Shown: positions 53,563 through 62,839 of the stretch, piece after piece
Numbering within the stretch: position 1 is the first letter of the stretch
Layout of the letters: each line of letters opens with the position of its first letter
Source of the DNA: Henningerozyma blattae CBS 6284
Lineage: Eukaryota; Ascomycota; Saccharomycetes; Saccharomycetales; Saccharomycetaceae
Direction: 5' to 3'
Length of the DNA stretch: 64,000 nucleotides
Assembly: GCF_000315915.1 (NCBI RefSeq)
Contig: NC_020185.1
Span: 124,001-188,000, forward strand
The notes under the pieces: model-generated
Database searches by the model: none
What the model saw: only the letters and a program-made list of their open reading frames with translations
Told to the model about the DNA's origin: nothing
Position numbers and translations under genes: made by a program

Positions 53563-54282
53563 AAGCATCTTCGCAATATGCTCACCCTTATATAACCGAT
53601 ATATGTATATAGCATTCCCCTTTGATTTATTTCACTCCTCCATCATTTAGTTTCTTACCTTCTTTCTCCTCTCTCTATTATATTTTATTATATTTTTTTT
53701 ATCTATATAACCATAATACACACACACTTTAATAGACTTCTTTGCCTCACATTCTCTTTACATTCTTTATTTTAATAAAGGTTAATAAATGACTAGTTTA
53801 ATCTTAATTAATCTTTTGATGGAATTTTTTTCTCTATTATGAATTCCAGAAACAGAAATGAAATTTAAGGCCCAATACGGAGATTCCAAAACTGCCGAAA
53901 CTAAAACTGAACTTAATTGAACTTGAAATTTAGATTGAAATTAGACAATTCATAACAATAATAATTTAGTAAAATTAATAATTATCAAAATTTTAGCATT
54001 TTAACATTTTCAAAGGCTAATAATATTTAGCAACCAAGGTTTGTTTTTTTTTACTTTATTTGTTTTTACCATAGTAATCTAGATAGCTTTGCAAAATAGT
54101 GAAAATAAGTGCATGATCATTTGTATATATTCTACTGTAAAACAATTAATAAACTTCAGTTATTAGCGGGCTGAGAATATTTTTAGACAAAAGAAAAATT
54201 TTAATATTCAATTCAATCAAAAAATATTTAGACAAGCCCAATATAAAAGAATAGAATAAGAGAAGTACACAAAGTATTCACT
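53563..54282. other. intergenic between VMA5 and SMY1
   Basis: VMA5 3' end, with pyrimidine-rich stretches and a short CA run at 53718-53727, and the SMY1 promoter, which is AT-rich. No gene is seen. Confidence 0.5.
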
Positions 54283-56694
54283 ATGGTTCAGGTAGTTGTA
54301 AGAATCAAGCCAGAACCACCTTCAGAAGAAATAGCATTTTCTCAATATTCGATAAGGGATAAAACAAGAGATAATGATGGTGCTACTGGTACAAGAATTA
54401 TATTCACTTCAGAAACAACAGGAAATACAGAATTCCAAGTAGACAAGGTTTTTGATAGATTCACAAAACAATCAGATCTTTTGAGTTCTGATATTGTCAA
54501 AAATAAAATATCTGAATTATTTGATGGGTTTAATTCTTCCATTATCGCCTTTGGCCAATCAGGTACTGGCAAATCATTTACTATGTTTGGTAATAATTCT
54601 TTAACTTCTACAAATACTAGTCCTATTAAACATAAAAATAGTCATAATAACAAGAAAGCAGATGCTAATGATGAATATGTTAGTGATATTGATAGTATAG
54701 AGGGGCTGGACTCCGATTTGGATAGTAATCAAGATAATTTGAGTAGCGATATGCTACTTGCTCAATCAGGGCTTGTATTATCCCCGAATGATGGGATATT
54801 ACAAAGGTCTGTGAAAGATATTTTTTCAAGGATAAATGAGGTCAAACGATTGAAAGAAAAATCTCAATTCTCAGTATCTTTCTCATTTTATGAAGTCTAT
54901 GAAGATAAAGTATTTGACTTATTATCTCCAACAAAGGATAAAACTCCTTTGAAATTAATTAGACCTAATTTTAAAAAAAATAATTCTTCTTTAGAAATTG
55001 AAAATTTAAGACAGGTTTATGTAGAATCTTTTGAAGAATTAAATTCTTATTTGATCGAGGGTCGATCAAATAGAAATATGAAGCATTTAACTTCAAGATC
55101 AAATATTGTGATAAAGATTAATTTGGAGCAAGTATTTTTAGAGGATCAGCTGATGAAATGTAGTTCATTAATTCTATTGGATATGGCTGCATCAGATTAT
55201 ATCGATAAAAATGATTCATTAGGTATAAGCGCTAAAGAAGCCAAAAAGCTTAATTATCCAATGGAAAGTTTTACAAGTTATATTAATTTATTAGCTGAAA
55301 CCGGTACTTCACCTTATGATCAACAAATAAACGGTAAAAAATCGAATGATTATAATTCAAATTTAGTAGATATAATGAGTATACCAATTGGAGGAAATTG
55401 TAAAACCCTATTTATATCAACCATATCGCCATTACTAGCTAATCAAAATGAAACTTTTATTACCTTAAGAATTTCAGAACAAATTAAATCAATTATTTCA
55501 TCTTCAAATAATATAAACAAAAATATTAAAGGCTTAAATTCTAAAAAAGAACTGGAATTGATAAGAATGGATATCAATCTAAAAGAAGAATATTATAAAT
55601 GTCAAATCCGTATACTCGAAGAGCAATTAAAATTAATGAAAAGTCATAGTAATATTATAACAGAAACAAATACAACAAGAAATTCTGGATTACAAGAAGA
55701 AATTAAATATCAGGAAAAGGAAAATAGAAAATTGAAAAAACAAGTAAAAACTTTAGCATATATTTTAACTAAGACGAATAGAAATAATAAATCAGCCACT
55801 AATACAATTTCAAATGATGATATGAATCAAGGTGATGAAATAGATGGAAATAATATAAATGATGATGATAATGAACTTAATAAGCAAGATACCAACTTGG
55901 CTGATGAAGATGATGATGATGATGGTGATGGAAATTCATTAGAAACAGAAGATAATTCAGAACATTTATTAAATACACTATTAGAAAAATGTGAGCAAGT
56001 AGTCGAACTTCAATTATCCTTGGATGAAGAGATTAATAAAGGCTTAATTTTACAAAAGCAAACTGAATTTTCCAAATTTAAAGGTCAAACTTTAGAGACG
56101 ATGAATTTGAAATTATTAGATCAAATTAATCTATTAGAAGCAGATTTACAAATGACATTAGCTGAAAATGTAAGTAAACGTAAAGAAATAGAACATTTAA
56201 AACAAATTGCAAATTCACGTAAATCCCGAATTCAATATTTAGAGAACGATATTAAAGAAAAGGATATAAGCATTAAATCAATAGCAACAAATAATAGTTT
56301 GAGTGTCAATCAAACTAACAGTAATAATAATTTGAAATTACAAGAAGAAGCATCAAATTCAAGAAAATATTCAACCACTTCATCATCAGGGAATACTTTA
56401 GTGCATGAAGAAAGTAATGAGCCATGTTCACCAAAAAGTACCTCATACCATTGGCCATCCAACTATATTTCTAGTCCTTCGCATTGGGGTGTTACAAGAA
56501 AGGCATCTTCAAGCATAGATAGTCCATTTAATACTACTCCTCATAACCCTGTTGCAACTGCTAAACCAATGAAGAGAGGGTTGGATTTAAGATTGATGCA
56601 ACATATAAGTGCACCAAGGGATTCTGAATCTACTGCAAGTACCGATTCTCCTAGTAATGTTTCTCCCATTAAAAATACCAATTCAGTAAATTAA
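54283..56694 (+). CDS. SMY1: kinesin-like protein Smy1, degenerate motor
   Basis: Kinesin-related partner of the type V myosin Myo2 and of the formin Bnr1, acting in polarised secretion. It is 803 residues against about 656; the extra is acidic, Asn-rich inserts (for example after the P-loop). The P-loop GQSGTGKS (91-98) is good. The other nucleotide switches are degraded: the kinesin switch I NxxSSRSH appears as HLTSRSNIV, and switch II DLAGSE appears as DMAASD. This agrees with reports that Smy1 is not an active motor. A coiled coil covers ~420-500 and ~560-690, then a Ser-rich tail. Confidence 0.93.
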   Translation: MVQVVVRIKPEPPSEEIAFSQYSIRDKTRDNDGATGTRIIFTSETTGNTEFQVDKVFDRFTKQSDLLSSDIVKNKISELFDGFNSSIIAFGQSGTGKSFTMFGNNSLTSTNTSPIKHKNSHNNKKADANDEYVSDIDSIEGLDSDLDSNQDNLSSDMLLAQSGLVLSPNDGILQRSVKDIFSRINEVKRLKEKSQFSVSFSFYEVYEDKVFDLLSPTKDKTPLKLIRPNFKKNNSSLEIENLRQVYVESFEELNSYLIEGRSNRNMKHLTSRSNIVIKINLEQVFLEDQLMKCSSLILLDMAASDYIDKNDSLGISAKEAKKLNYPMESFTSYINLLAETGTSPYDQQINGKKSNDYNSNLVDIMSIPIGGNCKTLFISTISPLLANQNETFITLRISEQIKSIISSSNNINKNIKGLNSKKELELIRMDINLKEEYYKCQIRILEEQLKLMKSHSNIITETNTTRNSGLQEEIKYQEKENRKLKKQVKTLAYILTKTNRNNKSATNTISNDDMNQGDEIDGNNINDDDNELNKQDTNLADEDDDDDGDGNSLETEDNSEHLLNTLLEKCEQVVELQLSLDEEINKGLILQKQTEFSKFKGQTLETMNLKLLDQINLLEADLQMTLAENVSKRKEIEHLKQIANSRKSRIQYLENDIKEKDISIKSIATNNSLSVNQTNSNNNLKLQEEASNSRKYSTTSSSGNTLVHEESNEPCSPKSTSYHWPSNYISSPSHWGVTRKASSSIDSPFNTTPHNPVATAKPMKRGLDLRLMQHISAPRDSESTASTDSPSNVSPIKNTNSVN

Positions 56695-57143
56695 TATTCA
56701 TAAAATAAAGGAAATGATTTTAAATTATATCATAATATACATTCTTGCGTTACCTGTAGAATTCAATAGTCAATCAAAGTAGGATAATGAATTTGTTATT
56801 ACAGTTGACAAGAAAGTAATATTTTTGCCCATCAAATTAATTTTTATATTGAAATAAAGCTAATAGCTAATGAATTTAAATTTATCTAAGGAATTCAATC
56901 GATATCGCTTTTAGTCATATCGGAAACTCTGTTATTGTTTTTTTTATTTCCATTATAAATATTTGCATATATATACCATTTTATATTTTTTTTTTTGTAT
57001 TATTATTAAAATAACTACTTTATTTTATAAATTTTCAACAGTATATATTGTTTTATAAACTTAAAAGAAAATATATATTGATAATAAATTCATATAAATA
57101 TTTAAAAAAGATATACACATAAAAATCCCCAACATTGAGCCAC
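56695..57143. other. intergenic, convergent ends of SMY1 and the small secreted protein gene
   Basis: About 450 bp of AT-rich 3' sequence with poly-T runs (56938-56945 and 56988-56996). Nothing else is seen. Confidence 0.5.
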
Positions 57144-57416
57144 TTATAACTGAACTTTGGGCATCTTTGGTGGATTAATCCCAACTTTTGGCTCAAGGAA
57201 TCGCGGTATCTGCCACTTTATTGTTGGCATTACAATATTTTTCTTCACTGTTGGTTCTACCATTGTAATAAATTTTCCTCTTTGTAAATTGTGTTTGGCA
57301 ACGGTCATTGTAGGAATTGGTTCTTTTTCGTGCTCAGTAATTGGTCCAGCTACTACTGAGTTTAATAAAAGAATAATTGCTACAAATAAATTGGAAAAGT
57401 TTAAGTTACAAATCAT
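57144..57416 (-). CDS. small secreted protein of unknown family
   Basis: A 90-residue protein. Residues 1-23 are a convincing signal peptide: polar start, hydrophobic core LFVAIILLLNS, then VVA as the -3/-1 site before Gly24. The predicted mature part is about 67 residues, rich in Pro, Lys and Val, without cysteines, with the segment VKKNIVMPTIKW and PKM/PKV at the end. There is no transmembrane segment or GPI signal. A TATA box stands ~120 bp upstream. I do not recognise the family. A related segment occurs at 61871-61998 on the other strand (about 18 of 25 residues identical over the core), and the DNA differences there are largely synonymous. That supports real coding and past selection. 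It could be a wall-associated or signalling peptide, but that is a guess. Confidence 0.65.
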   Translation of the reverse strand: MICNLNFSNLFVAIILLLNSVVAGPITEHEKEPIPTMTVAKHNLQRGKFITMVEPTVKKNIVMPTIKWQIPRFLEPKVGINPPKMPKVQL

Positions 57417-57537
57417 TTTAATAAATATGGAATAGTTTTGGTCGGTTGATCGGTGTGTATTTTTTATTCAGAATAGAATTTTAAAACTAAAAAGTAAAAG
57501 GAACAGAAAGTAAAAAAATAAATAAAACAAGGATCAG

Positions 57538-57545
57538 TATTTATA
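57538..57545 (-). promoter_or_regulatory. TATA box of the small secreted protein gene
   Basis: TATAAATA on the minus strand, about 122 bp before the ATG at 57416. Confidence 0.5.
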
Positions 57546-58128
57546 CCTTTTCAAAGGAAATATATGGCAAATAGAAACTTTAGCATTCTCTCATTCCCTT
57601 CAACAGCTTCCTTTAATTTTCTTTTAATTTTTTTATTATTTTAATCCTCTGTTCTTAATAGAATAGTAGATTTGATTTTAGTTTCTTCTATCGGATTCTA
57701 AAAATAATTATTCTAACAATTTTTTTTTGAAATATTTTTTATTAAAGAATTCTCTTGTTTTAGTTCATGTGATAAAACAATAATGAAAGAATATATCCAG
57801 AAGGAAAAAAAGAGTGGTTTATTAATTTTTTAATTTGTGTGGCTGCTTTTTTTTTACTCTAAATAAAGGGCGTTCTTCTGTATTCTATTGGGAATAATAC
57901 ATGAATGTGAAGGAAAATTGGTAAATCCAGGGTAAAGTTTCCTTATCCAATTATTCTATTTCTATGAATATATTATAGCTCCATTTAATTCTTTTAAAAT
58001 CTAAAAAAAAAATTAAAAGAATACTTCCACAACAATTAGATATTAAAGGTTTTTTTTGTCACCTTATTCTGCTTAAATATTTTTTTTTCATTAGTGTCAG
58101 GCATCAATTTTTGTAATGGAAGGGCCCG

Positions 58129-58155
58129 TTTTGTGTCGCGAAAATTGACACAAAA
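58129..58155. promoter_or_regulatory. inverted GACACAAAA pair around CGCGAAAA
   Basis: TTTTGTGTC (58129-58137) and GACACAAAA (58147-58155) are exact reverse complements. Each fits the Ndt80 middle-sporulation element DNCRCAAAW. Together with the first arm's final C, the spacer GCGAAAATT gives CGCGAAA, a Swi4/6 (SCB) core. About 715 bp upstream of the small secreted protein gene. Confidence 0.4.
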
Positions 58156-58543
58156 ATATGATACTACTGCTATCTATATTTTACTATGAGGGTTATATTA
58201 GTTGTTAATTCTTTGATTATTAAATAGCATTGTATATTATATCAGGATATTTTCTTTACTTAGAAAGATATGTATATAAGAGAATATGACAGCATTTCAA
58301 TAGAAAATTATTGTATTCAAATTATAGAATTGTAGTGTTGAATACACTTTTATTGCATTTTCGTAACTTAAAATAAACAATTATTATGTAACTTATGGAA
58401 CTTGAACCTATAATCAATTAAGAAAAGGTCACACGAAGAAATGTTGAAAAGTTAAAATGTGGGTCAATAAATATAAGCAAACTGGGGGGATTTTTTATCT
58501 CAAACCAAAAATCGATCTTTATTTTTATTGTAGTATTTTTATT

Positions 58544-58551
58544 AACCCTAA
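58544..58551 (+). promoter_or_regulatory. Tbf1-like site
   Basis: AACCCTAA, the same 8-mer as at 42720. Confidence 0.3.
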
Positions 58552-58932
58552 ATATTGGATCTTTTGAAATCTATTTTTGAAATAGAGGGTCTGAAATTGC
58601 TGAGCAGATAATGTTAACATTATTTATATACTACACTAGCCTTTATATATGAGACTTAACATAGAAAAATAACAAATTTATACACATATATGGTATAAAA
58701 ACTGGACTTCCAATAACATAACGAATTGTTTGCAAAACTGTTATTTTATTGGATGTAACCTTCTATAGTAACGAGAACCTAAATAGCTGGGCAAAAAATA
58801 ATTATTTTAAAAAAAAAACAGCATTATATAAGTATTATATACATATAAGTAAATATATATACATATGAGGTGTTGAATAAGAATATAAAGAAATATACAT
58901 CACGTCGACGGGTAAACTTAGTTCTAGCAAAT

Positions 58933-59382
58933 TTATTCATACAACCATTTGGTTTGATTAGATTCCCAATTGGCTAACTCTTCATCTTTGAACCATAATT
59001 TGATTTCTCTGTTGGCACTTTCAACAGAGTCACTACCATGGCAGACATTTCTACCTAAATCAATACCAAAGTCACCTCTAATAGTACCTGGAGCACTATC
59101 AGTTGGGTTAGTCTTGCCTAACATAGCACGACCTTGATTAACAACATCTTTACCTTCCCAAACGGTAGCAACGATAGGGCCAGATCTCATGAAGGAAACC
59201 ATTTTAGGGAAAAATGGCTTACCAACATGTTCTTCGTAGTGCTTGGTCAACAATTCTTCGCTAGCATTCAAAATCTTAATACCGACTAATTTAAAACCTC
59301 TCTTTTCAAAACGGCTCATGATTTCCATGACAAGACCTCTTTGGACACCATCCGGTTTGACTGCAATGAATGTTCTTTCCAT
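58933..59382 (-). CDS. YNK1: nucleoside diphosphate kinase
   Basis: Transfers the gamma-phosphate from ATP to other NDPs through a phosphohistidine; cytosolic with some in mitochondria. It is 149 residues against 153 in S. cerevisiae, fully conserved: [16 protein letters not shown] start, catalytic His115 in NVCHGSDS, and the [17 protein letters not shown] loop. Divergent from KAE1. Confidence 0.99.
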   Translation of the reverse strand: MERTFIAVKPDGVQRGLVMEIMSRFEKRGFKLVGIKILNASEELLTKHYEEHVGKPFFPKMVSFMRSGPIVATVWEGKDVVNQGRAMLGKTNPTDSAPGTIRGDFGIDLGRNVCHGSDSVESANREIKLWFKDEELANWESNQTKWLYE

Positions 59383-59666
59383 TTTTGATACGTTCGAAGT
59401 TTAGTTGTAAGCTAGTCAGTTTTATTGACAATTGCTACTACAAAGGACAAGCATCGTTTACAAAAATTTGACTCCAGATTCATTTATTAAACGCCTTATA
59501 TATACATACATTTTTCACGTCAATAATCAAGGGATGTTTGTTGGTAATAGGTTATTATTGTTGTTTGTGTTTGCAAATTAGGCTATTGACAAATAAAGTG
59601 GCTTTCACCTTGAAAATTTCCTGGCCGGCTTCGAAGATGTGAAAATGGGGTTTTAGGAAAATGTTT

Positions 59667-59683
59667 TTAGGGTTGTAACCCTA
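59667..59683. promoter_or_regulatory. inverted pair of Tbf1-like sites
   Basis: TTAGGGTT (59667-59674) and AACCCTA (59677-59683) face each other with 2 bp between, about 285 bp upstream of YNK1. Confidence 0.45.
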
Positions 59684-59862
59684 CCGGTTTACAGTTGGAA
59701 GTAGTCTATACAATTATATATGTATATAGTCATGGAGTCATATAATAACTAACTATGATCGAAATCTTTAATCTACAGTATTCGAAACAGTTGATAAAAC
59801 AAAATTCTAAGTTCCTGCAATGTTTTCTTATTCAATTCCGTTTTTGGCCTTTTTTTCCAGTT

Positions 59863-59871
59863 GCTCATCGC
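59863..59871 (+). promoter_or_regulatory. PAC element, KAE1 promoter
   Basis: GCTCATCGC, the reverse complement of GCGATGAGC, exact PAC; about 200 bp before KAE1. An RRPE-like TGAAAAAAT lies 15 bp further at 59887-59895. Confidence 0.55.
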
Positions 59872-60070
59872 TTTAAAGTTAATTATGAAAAAATATCTGT
59901 TAATCACTAATCATAATCATAGTGGCAAGAATAATAAAATTATACCAATTTAAATATTACTATAAGATATAATTATCGCTTTAGTTGCACGGTTATTATT
60001 ATAACTAGGTTATTTTTTAATATATATCTGTAGCTTTGGTACTAACCTTGAAGTTCATACAAAATACAAA

Positions 60071-61231
60071 ATGGTGAATTTGAATGGCGTTAAGCCAAAA
60101 AACGGAAGAAATTATTATATAGCACTGGGCCTTGAAGGCTCTGCTAATAAACTGGGTATTGGTGTTATAAAGCAACCTTTATTAGACTCAACTTTAACAG
60201 GTGATAACTCTCATGATTGCCATACTGAAATTCTAGCTAATATTAGAGATACTTATGTAACGCCACCAGGTGAAGGGTTTTTGCCTCGTGATACAGCAAG
60301 GCATCATAAGAATTGGTGTGTACGCCTCATTAAAAAGGCATTAGCTGAAGCCAAAATTGAAAACCCATCAATAGATATAGATGTTATTTGTTTCACTCAA
60401 GGTCCAGGAATGGGTGCTCCTTTGCATTCTGTGGTCATTGCGGCCAGAACTTGTTCATTGATATGGGATGTTCCATTAATCGGTGTAAACCATTGTGTTG
60501 GTCATATTGAAATGGGTCGAGAAATTACAAAAGCTGTTAATCCCGTTGTATTATATGTAAGTGGTGGTAATACTCAAGTTATTGCGTATTCTGAAAATAG
60601 ATACCGAATATTTGGTGAAACATTAGATATTGCTATTGGAAATTGTCTAGACAGATTTGCTAGAACTTTAAAGATTCCAAATATTCCATTTCCTGGTTAT
60701 AACATTGAACAGATGGCTAAAAAAGCCCAGCATAAAGATAACCTTGTATTATTACCATACACTGTCAAAGGTATGGATCTTTCCATGAGTGGTATTCTTG
60801 CATTTATCGATGGCTTAGCAAAGGATCTATTCAAAAAGAATAAGAAAAATAAATTCTTATTTGATTCTAAAACAGGTGAACAATTGATTACCGTGGAAGA
60901 TTTATGTTTTGCACTACAAGAAAATTTATTTGCAATGCTTGTAGAAATAACCGAAAGAGCAATGGCGCATGTTAATTCAAATCAAGTTTTAATTGTGGGG
61001 GGTGTTGGCTCAAATTTACGTTTACAAGAAATGATGGGGCAAATGTGTGCAGATAGAGCAAATGGTAAGGTTCATGCAACCGATGAAAGATTCTGTATTG
61101 ATAACGGTGTTATGATTGCTCAAGCAGGTTTGTTACAATATCGTATGGGGGATGTGATAACGGATTTAGCTGATACAGTAGTAACTCAAAAATTTAGAAC
61201 TGACGAAGTTTATGTTAGTTGGCGTGAATAA
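60071..61231 (+). CDS. KAE1: Kae1, catalytic subunit of KEOPS (tRNA t6A synthesis)
   Basis: Cytosolic threonylcarbamoyl transferase of the KEOPS/EKC complex (with Bud32, Cgi121, Pcc1, Gon7); it makes t6A37 in ANN-decoding tRNAs. It is 386 residues, the same as in S. cerevisiae. ASKHA fold motifs are present: [12 protein letters not shown] at the start, metal ligands His141 and His145 in [22 protein letters not shown], and the C-terminal [13 protein letters not shown] with the IDNGVMIA segment. Translation-related regulation is suggested by the PAC in its promoter. Confidence 0.98.
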   Translation: MVNLNGVKPKNGRNYYIALGLEGSANKLGIGVIKQPLLDSTLTGDNSHDCHTEILANIRDTYVTPPGEGFLPRDTARHHKNWCVRLIKKALAEAKIENPSIDIDVICFTQGPGMGAPLHSVVIAARTCSLIWDVPLIGVNHCVGHIEMGREITKAVNPVVLYVSGGNTQVIAYSENRYRIFGETLDIAIGNCLDRFARTLKIPNIPFPGYNIEQMAKKAQHKDNLVLLPYTVKGMDLSMSGILAFIDGLAKDLFKKNKKNKFLFDSKTGEQLITVEDLCFALQENLFAMLVEITERAMAHVNSNQVLIVGGVGSNLRLQEMMGQMCADRANGKVHATDERFCIDNGVMIAQAGLLQYRMGDVITDLADTVVTQKFRTDEVYVSWRE

Positions 61232-61870
61232 AATGTTACTTTCTAATAATATATAAGCTTGATAGTTGTAAACATTTATTTAGCAAAATGCTGCATTCCA
61301 AAAAAATATAATCTAACAAACTTTCTTATTTTTATTTGAATATAACCATGATAGTTCGTGTGTTAAAAATTCTTTAAGAAAAAGATTTATTAAATTAATA
61401 TTCTTACACAACTAGATAGACTAAAACTAGCTATATAATTAATCCAATTTTAAATAACAAACATATGAAAAACTTGGGGAAAAAGAATTCTAAAGTTTTA
61501 AATAATGTAATTACCACTTCGAAAAGATTTATTTAGTAGAGAATAGTCACAGTGACTAAAACAAAAATCTAAAATTTAATTCATCCAATTGTATTAAAGA
61601 TTTTTTTTTCTAATTGGTTTTGCTCGTTCTCTGGGAACTGTAAATAAATAGCGCCATTCGTTTTCATTTTAGAAACATATTGTTTTCTAGTATCTATAAG
61701 ATGATAAAAAGGAATAAAACATTCAATTTTCAAAAAGTGTAAGTAACTATCCAACCTATTGATAAATCTAGTAAAAATCAAAAAAAATAAATAGTATTTC
61801 TGGACCAAATACTATTTATAAAGATTCATACCTTCAATAAAATGGATAGTAAAAGGTAGTTGTAATATAG

Positions 61871-62050
61871 GTGTTACAACCTGAAAAATATAGTACTATG
61901 GTGAAACCCATAGTGAAAGAAAATATCGTAATGCCAACGATTAAATGGGAGCTACCAAAGCCTTTGGAGCCCAGGAGTCCTAATGTTTTTGGATTACGAA
62001 AAAAAATTAACTATCAAATATTAATTATTTGTAACTTCATAATATTTTAG
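61871..62050 (+). pseudogene. broken second copy of the small secreted protein gene
   Basis: From GTG at 61871 the frame reads VLQPEKYSTMVKPIVKENIV, followed by MPTIKWELPKPLEP. It aligns with residues ~47-79 of the protein at 57144-57416 (NLQRGKFITMVEP, VKKNIVMPTIKWQIPRFLEP). A TAG at 61868-61870 closes the frame upstream and no signal peptide is found, so the 5' part is lost or unrecognisable. The first ATG is at 61898, and the downstream frame ends at 62050 in unrelated sequence. The copies differ at many third codon positions while the peptide is kept, so this copy was probably functional for some time after duplication. Confidence 0.65.
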
Positions 62051-62106
62051 AAATATAAAAAGGTTATTTTTAATCGAGCGACCTTTTTATTTCATATAGA
62101 TGACTA

Positions 62107-62171
62107 TTTTTGTGACGCGCCAGTTCAAAGAAGTCGGGTGAACTCTACGTAATTTAAAATTTGACACAAAA
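62107..62171. promoter_or_regulatory. second GACACAAAA / CGCG module
   Basis: TTTTTGTGACGCGC (62107-62120) and AAAATTTGACACAAAA (62156-62171) repeat both halves of the module at 58129-58155, with about 35 extra bases between. Sites fit Ndt80-type elements; ACGCGC is one base off an MCB box. It lies 245-310 bp upstream of the 73-codon frame at 62415. Confidence 0.35.
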
Positions 62172-62414
62172 GAAATATTTCTTTTGTTAAAGTTTAATAG
62201 CACGAATAAAATTGGCGTAAATAAAATAAAAGAATTTATTAGACCTTTTCCATCTCTTCTGCTTCAACTAATAGAAACTGAGCAACTCCTTGTAACTTAT
62301 GATCCTTATTTATAAGAAGTAGAAATACTGTTCCGGATTAATATCAGAGTGAAATGTGAACTAAAAGTCTTGTATTTTTCTTTTCATTCTTATATACATT
62401 TTTATCCTACATAA

Positions 62415-62636
62415 ATGGCAAAGGAAAGTCTTAGTTATAATAAAATATTATTTTCTTTGTTTAGTGTAGCATTTATTGTTACTACCCATCCTCCTTATAT
62501 ATATTCTAGTAGTCTGTTTAGAAAATTAAACGAGGTCTTAATACTTCATTTTTTTAACATCTCTTATCCCCCAATGACACAAATAAAAAATTTAACCCCA
62601 AAAATCAGATTTTTGAAACCTTTAAATAATATATAG
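62415..62636 (+). CDS. possible small secreted protein, 73 residues
   Basis: ATG in good context (ACATAAATGGCAAAG). Residues ~10-24 are hydrophobic (ILFSLFSVAFIVTT), like a signal peptide or anchor. The remainder has no recognised feature. The promoter-like module at 62107-62171 lies upstream. The length is near chance for this AT-rich DNA, so it is a weak candidate. Confidence 0.3.
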   Translation: MAKESLSYNKILFSLFSVAFIVTTHPPYIYSSSLFRKLNEVLILHFFNISYPPMTQIKNLTPKIRFLKPLNNI

Positions 62637-62839
62637 TAATCAGAGAAATTTAAGTTATTTTATCTACTATAAACTACTACATTGTTCAGTAAAACTCTTC
62701 ATTTTTAAAAAAAAATTTTAATTAAGACGTTACAAGCTTTACATTACATATTGTTAAGAATTGAATCAAATCTGTGCAAAATCAAGTATTTTTTTTTTTT
62801 ATTTGTCAATTATCAAAAAAATATTTCCTTCTATAAAAA

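Larger units (their letters stand above)
57417..58932. other. 1.5 kb upstream region of the small secreted protein gene
   Basis: Long upstream region of the small secreted protein gene, and 3' end of YNK1. It contains the TATA box, many poly-T/A tracts, an inverted repeat with GACACAAAA arms (58129-58155) and an AACCCTAA (58544-58551). A CDEI-like TCATGTGAT at 57764-57772 next to AT-rich DNA was considered and rejected as a centromere. Confidence 0.5.
59383..60070. other. divergent promoter region of YNK1 and KAE1
   Basis: About 690 bp with an inverted pair of AACCCTA elements (59667-59683) toward YNK1 and a perfect PAC (59863-59871) toward KAE1. Confidence 0.55.
61232..62839. other. 1.6 kb region after KAE1
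   Basis: KAE1 3' end, a degenerate copy of the small secreted protein gene (61871-62050), a GACACAAAA/CGCG module (62107-62171), and a 73-codon frame with a signal-peptide-like start (62415-62636). Poly-T precedes the next gene (62789-62800). A 75-codon frame at 61581-61808 (minus) is not supported. Confidence 0.5.

Noticed and set aside
57685..57772. Centromere-like arrangement: ATCACATGA-type CDEI (minus strand), about 70 bp of AT-rich DNA, then a CCG core
   Set aside because: The CDEIII part reads AATCCGAT rather than the conserved TTTCCGAA, and flanking synteny (SMY1, YNK1, KAE1) is not centromeric in related yeasts as far as I recall.
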